From Cyclobacterium xiamenense (GTDB taxonomy: Bacteria > Bacteroidota > Bacteroidia > Cytophagales > Cyclobacteriaceae): a stretch of DNA of 64,000 nt. The position numbers and the translations under genes are program-made. The DNA lies in the NCBI RefSeq assembly GCF_009467825.1, contig NZ_WIOK01000007.1:141860-205859 (forward strand), in the 5' to 3' direction. Each line of letters starts with the position of its first letter. Position 1 is the first letter of the stretch. Shown piece after piece: positions 62,759-64,000 of the stretch. The notes under the pieces were generated by a model. The model was given only the letters and a program-made list of their open reading frames with translations, was not told the origin of the DNA and did no database searches.

Positions 62759-63037
62759 CACCACAGATTACTCAGATTATCACAGATTAAAGCAGGGGTG
62801 GCGGTACTATCTTCGGAGTCATAAACAATTAGGAACCACCCAAAAGCCATTAGCAATGGCTAAACGCACTCGCTTTCAGAAATGATTTTTCTAACGTTCT
62901 GTCCATGGACCCGGCATTGCAAATGCCTCACTGGCGTAAATAAAAGGATAAAAGGGATGTAGATGCAATCTACACCCAGCTCGAGACAAAAAAATGGGTC
63001 AATCCTGACACTTAAAAAATCTGTGCGAATCCGTGGT
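62759..63037. repeat. Composite repeat upstream of peptide cassette 3
   Basis: Left arm 62759-62791, shortened inner block (62801-62984) lacking the first hairpin, right arm ending about 63037. It ends ~55 bases before the leader ORF of peptide 3. Together the repeats fill most of the ~870-base gap 62342-63214. Confidence 0.72.
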
Positions 63038-63091
63038 AAAAAGGCTTCACAAATAAAGCACAAACTCCGTCTCCCCCTAAAAATACAATAC

Positions 63092-63154
63092 ATGCTTAAA
63101 AAAAGATTGTTTTTAATTATTTTTATATTTTTTCATAAAAATACTTGCAACTAA
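63092..63154 (+). CDS. Conserved 20-codon ORF upstream of peptide 3
   Basis: Reads MLKKRLFLIIFIFFHKNTCN, the same length as the ORF at 54353, with changes such as CGA to AGA that keep the Arg. Begins after the shared CCCCCTAAAAATACAATAC. Whether it is translated cannot be told from the sequence. Confidence 0.35.
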   Translation: MLKKRLFLIIFIFFHKNTCN

Positions 63155-63162
63155 TGTTTTTT

Positions 63163-63193
63163 TTTGCAGCTTAGCCTCCATAAAATATTTATG
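63163..63193 (+). promoter_or_regulatory. Candidate promoter of peptide cassette 3
   Basis: TTTG (63163-63166), 19 bases, then TATTTATG (63186-63193). Conserved position relative to cassettes 1 and 2; close to but not a full match of TAnnTTTG. Confidence 0.5.
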
Positions 63194-63214
63194 TTTACAA
63201 AAACCTAAAAAATT

Positions 63215-63490
63215 ATGGAAAGATTATTTAAAAATTCCAAAAGACTAATGGCCTCACTGGGAGTGGTAGCTTTTTTGATGGTGGCCGGCTGGCAGGTAGG
63301 TGTCGGTAGTGCGGAGGCGGTGTTTTCGGAAACAGAAGTGGCTTTGGAGAATGCGGTGGCAGGAAGCGGTGCTTGTGATCCACCTTCTTCATGGAAAATT
63401 AAATGGGAAAGCTGTAATGGGACTCTTCAAATCAGGTGTAGAACCACAGGAGATCCCTGCTGCTATGCAAATTGGCAAGAACCTTGTTAA
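63215..63490 (+). CDS. NVEALA-like precursor peptide 3
   Basis: A 91-residue small protein sharing the leader of peptides 1 and 2 (MERLFKNSKRLMAS, LGVVAFLMVAGWQVG, FSETEVALENAVAGSG). The C-terminal ~40 residues are unique and contain six Cys, including a CC pair and a terminal Cys. All three peptides have an even Cys count (4, 4, 6), which suits disulfide pairing after export. Confidence 0.75.
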   Translation: MERLFKNSKRLMASLGVVAFLMVAGWQVGVGSAEAVFSETEVALENAVAGSGACDPPSSWKIKWESCNGTLQIRCRTTGDPCCYANWQEPC

Positions 63491-63502
63491 AATTCTTTTC
63501 AA

Positions 63503-63530
63503 TCCGGGAGATTTTCTCCCGGAATATTTT
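63503..63530 (+). terminator. Stem-loop between peptide 3 and lipoprotein 3
   Basis: TCCGGGAGA (63503-63511) pairs with TCTCCCGGA (63515-63523) across a very short loop, then ATATTTT. The lipoprotein start at 63538 is 8 bases after the T-tract. Confidence 0.7.
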
Positions 63531-63537
63531 AATAATT

Positions 63538-63882
63538 ATGAGAGTAACAATGAGCATTTTTTGTGGGTTGGTATTAATACTTGCTTGCAATCCAAAAAAT
63601 GAATCGGCCATAAAAGAGGCTAATGAAATGAGGGTTATTTCTAATCTTCAGGTTCGAGAATCATTAAACTTTTCCGAAATAGGTAATCAGTTGAATATCA
63701 TTAAGTTGGATAATGAAATAATTCTCGGAAAAATCGATCGAATAGTTTTTGCATTTGACCACTTTTATATTCTTGATAAAGATTTTGCATCTGGAATATT
63801 TAAATATAACAAGAAGGGTGAATTAAAAAGTAAGATCTTGTTTGATTTTGATCAAAAATTTGATTTTAATTCGATTGAATAA
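63538..63882 (+). pseudogene. 6-bladed propeller lipoprotein 3, truncated by an insertion
   Basis: A lipoprotein start (MRVTMSIFCGLVLILAC, Cys17) and the first propeller blades (KIDRIVFAFDHFYILDKDFASG, then FKYNKKGELKSK) match lipoprotein 2 up to NSIE. In lipoprotein 2 the corresponding position goes on DDFQIY. Here a stop comes at once and the sequence changes to an insertion element. Only ~114 of ~385 codons remain before the window ends. Confidence 0.8.
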
Positions 63883-64000
63883 GGCGTTTGTTAAATGGTT
63901 GGAATAAGGCTATATTGTCGTTAAACGCTGATTTTATGGAAAAGAAGTATAAGAGTCTGTCTATATTCGAATTTAAAGACCGATTTCCCGATAATAGAGC
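63883..64000 (+). mobile_element. Left part of an IS1595-family insertion sequence
   Basis: From about 63883 (GGCGTTTGTTAAA) the sequence no longer resembles the lipoprotein. A transposase frame opens at 63936. GCGTTTGTTAA near the edge and TTAAACGC at ~63921-63928 form a partial inverted pair. The exact left end and the target duplication cannot be fixed without the right end. Confidence 0.65.
63936..64000 (+). CDS. IS1595-family transposase, N-terminal fragment at the window edge
   Basis: Twenty-one complete codons: MEKKYKSLSIFEFKDRFPDN and onward. This resembles the start of ISXO2-like/IS1595 transposases (KYKSL..F...FP.E..C..YL), before their zinc ribbon and DDE-type catalytic domain, which lie outside the window. 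The call rests on a short stretch. Confidence 0.62.
   Translation, partial: MEKKYKSLSIFEFKDRFPDNR

Noticed and set aside
62963..63091. N-terminal extension of the 20-codon leader ORF
   Set aside because: It is encoded by repeat sequence and is not shared in frame with the other cassettes.
1..64000. tRNA, rRNA or known riboswitch genes
   Set aside because: No cloverleaf arms, conserved rRNA stretches or riboswitch cores were noticed on either strand by eye; a covariance search would be decisive.

Overview
The window looks like chromosomal DNA of a Bacteroidota bacterium, most likely order Cytophagales (Cyclobacteriaceae-like; this rank is inferred). Reasons: a gldH gliding lipoprotein next to a RicT/PSP1 gene, Bacteroidota-restricted families (DUF4202, DUF4834, DUF4924, NVEALA-like peptides, 6-bladed propeller lipoproteins), TAnnTTTG promoter elements upstream of several genes, few Shine-Dalgarno sequences, and a CarB without its C-terminal regulatory domain. 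No rRNA, tRNA or CRISPR array was seen.

Positions 1-51848 are an ordinary core region. In order: partial rlmD; an SDR gene and a 1331-residue SF1 helicase; a leftward block recQ-purD-ricT-gldH; rightward kdsD-manC; a leftward block of an arginase-family protein, a cytochrome b5-like protein, a sugar kinase and murQ (cell-wall amino sugar salvage); nqrF and accD; mscS and cstA diverging; outer-membrane and lipoprotein genes; carB; a PolX lacking polymerase residues; pyrR-pyrB; cystathionine beta-synthase; a membrane-protein gene broken by a frameshift; a hybrid histidine kinase convergent with a sigma-54 response regulator; murI; a long PurF homologue; an M42 peptidase; acpH; and a second SF1 helicase. 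Pyrimidine (carB, pyrR, pyrB), purine (purD, purF-like), envelope sugar (kdsD, manC, murQ, murI) and lipid (accD, acpH) functions dominate.

Positions 51849-64000 are accessory and repeat-rich. Composite repeats (an outer inverted pair of about 33 bases, often enclosing a ~208-base block with four small hairpins) occur in one orientation. One composite contains an Rpn-type nuclease gene killed by an in-frame TAG. Three cassettes follow: repeat, a conserved ~170-base leader (a 14-20 codon ORF and a promoter), a small NVEALA-like precursor peptide with a conserved N-terminal half and a variable Cys-rich tail, a stem-loop, and an AT-rich 6-bladed beta-propeller lipoprotein gene. The third lipoprotein gene is cut after about 114 codons by an apparent IS1595-family element that runs off the window. 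Between cassettes 1 and 2 lie GC-richer genes for a GT-C glycosyltransferase, a flippase-like protein and a lipoprotein. The peptide/propeller cassettes are the best candidate for a poorly described system here.
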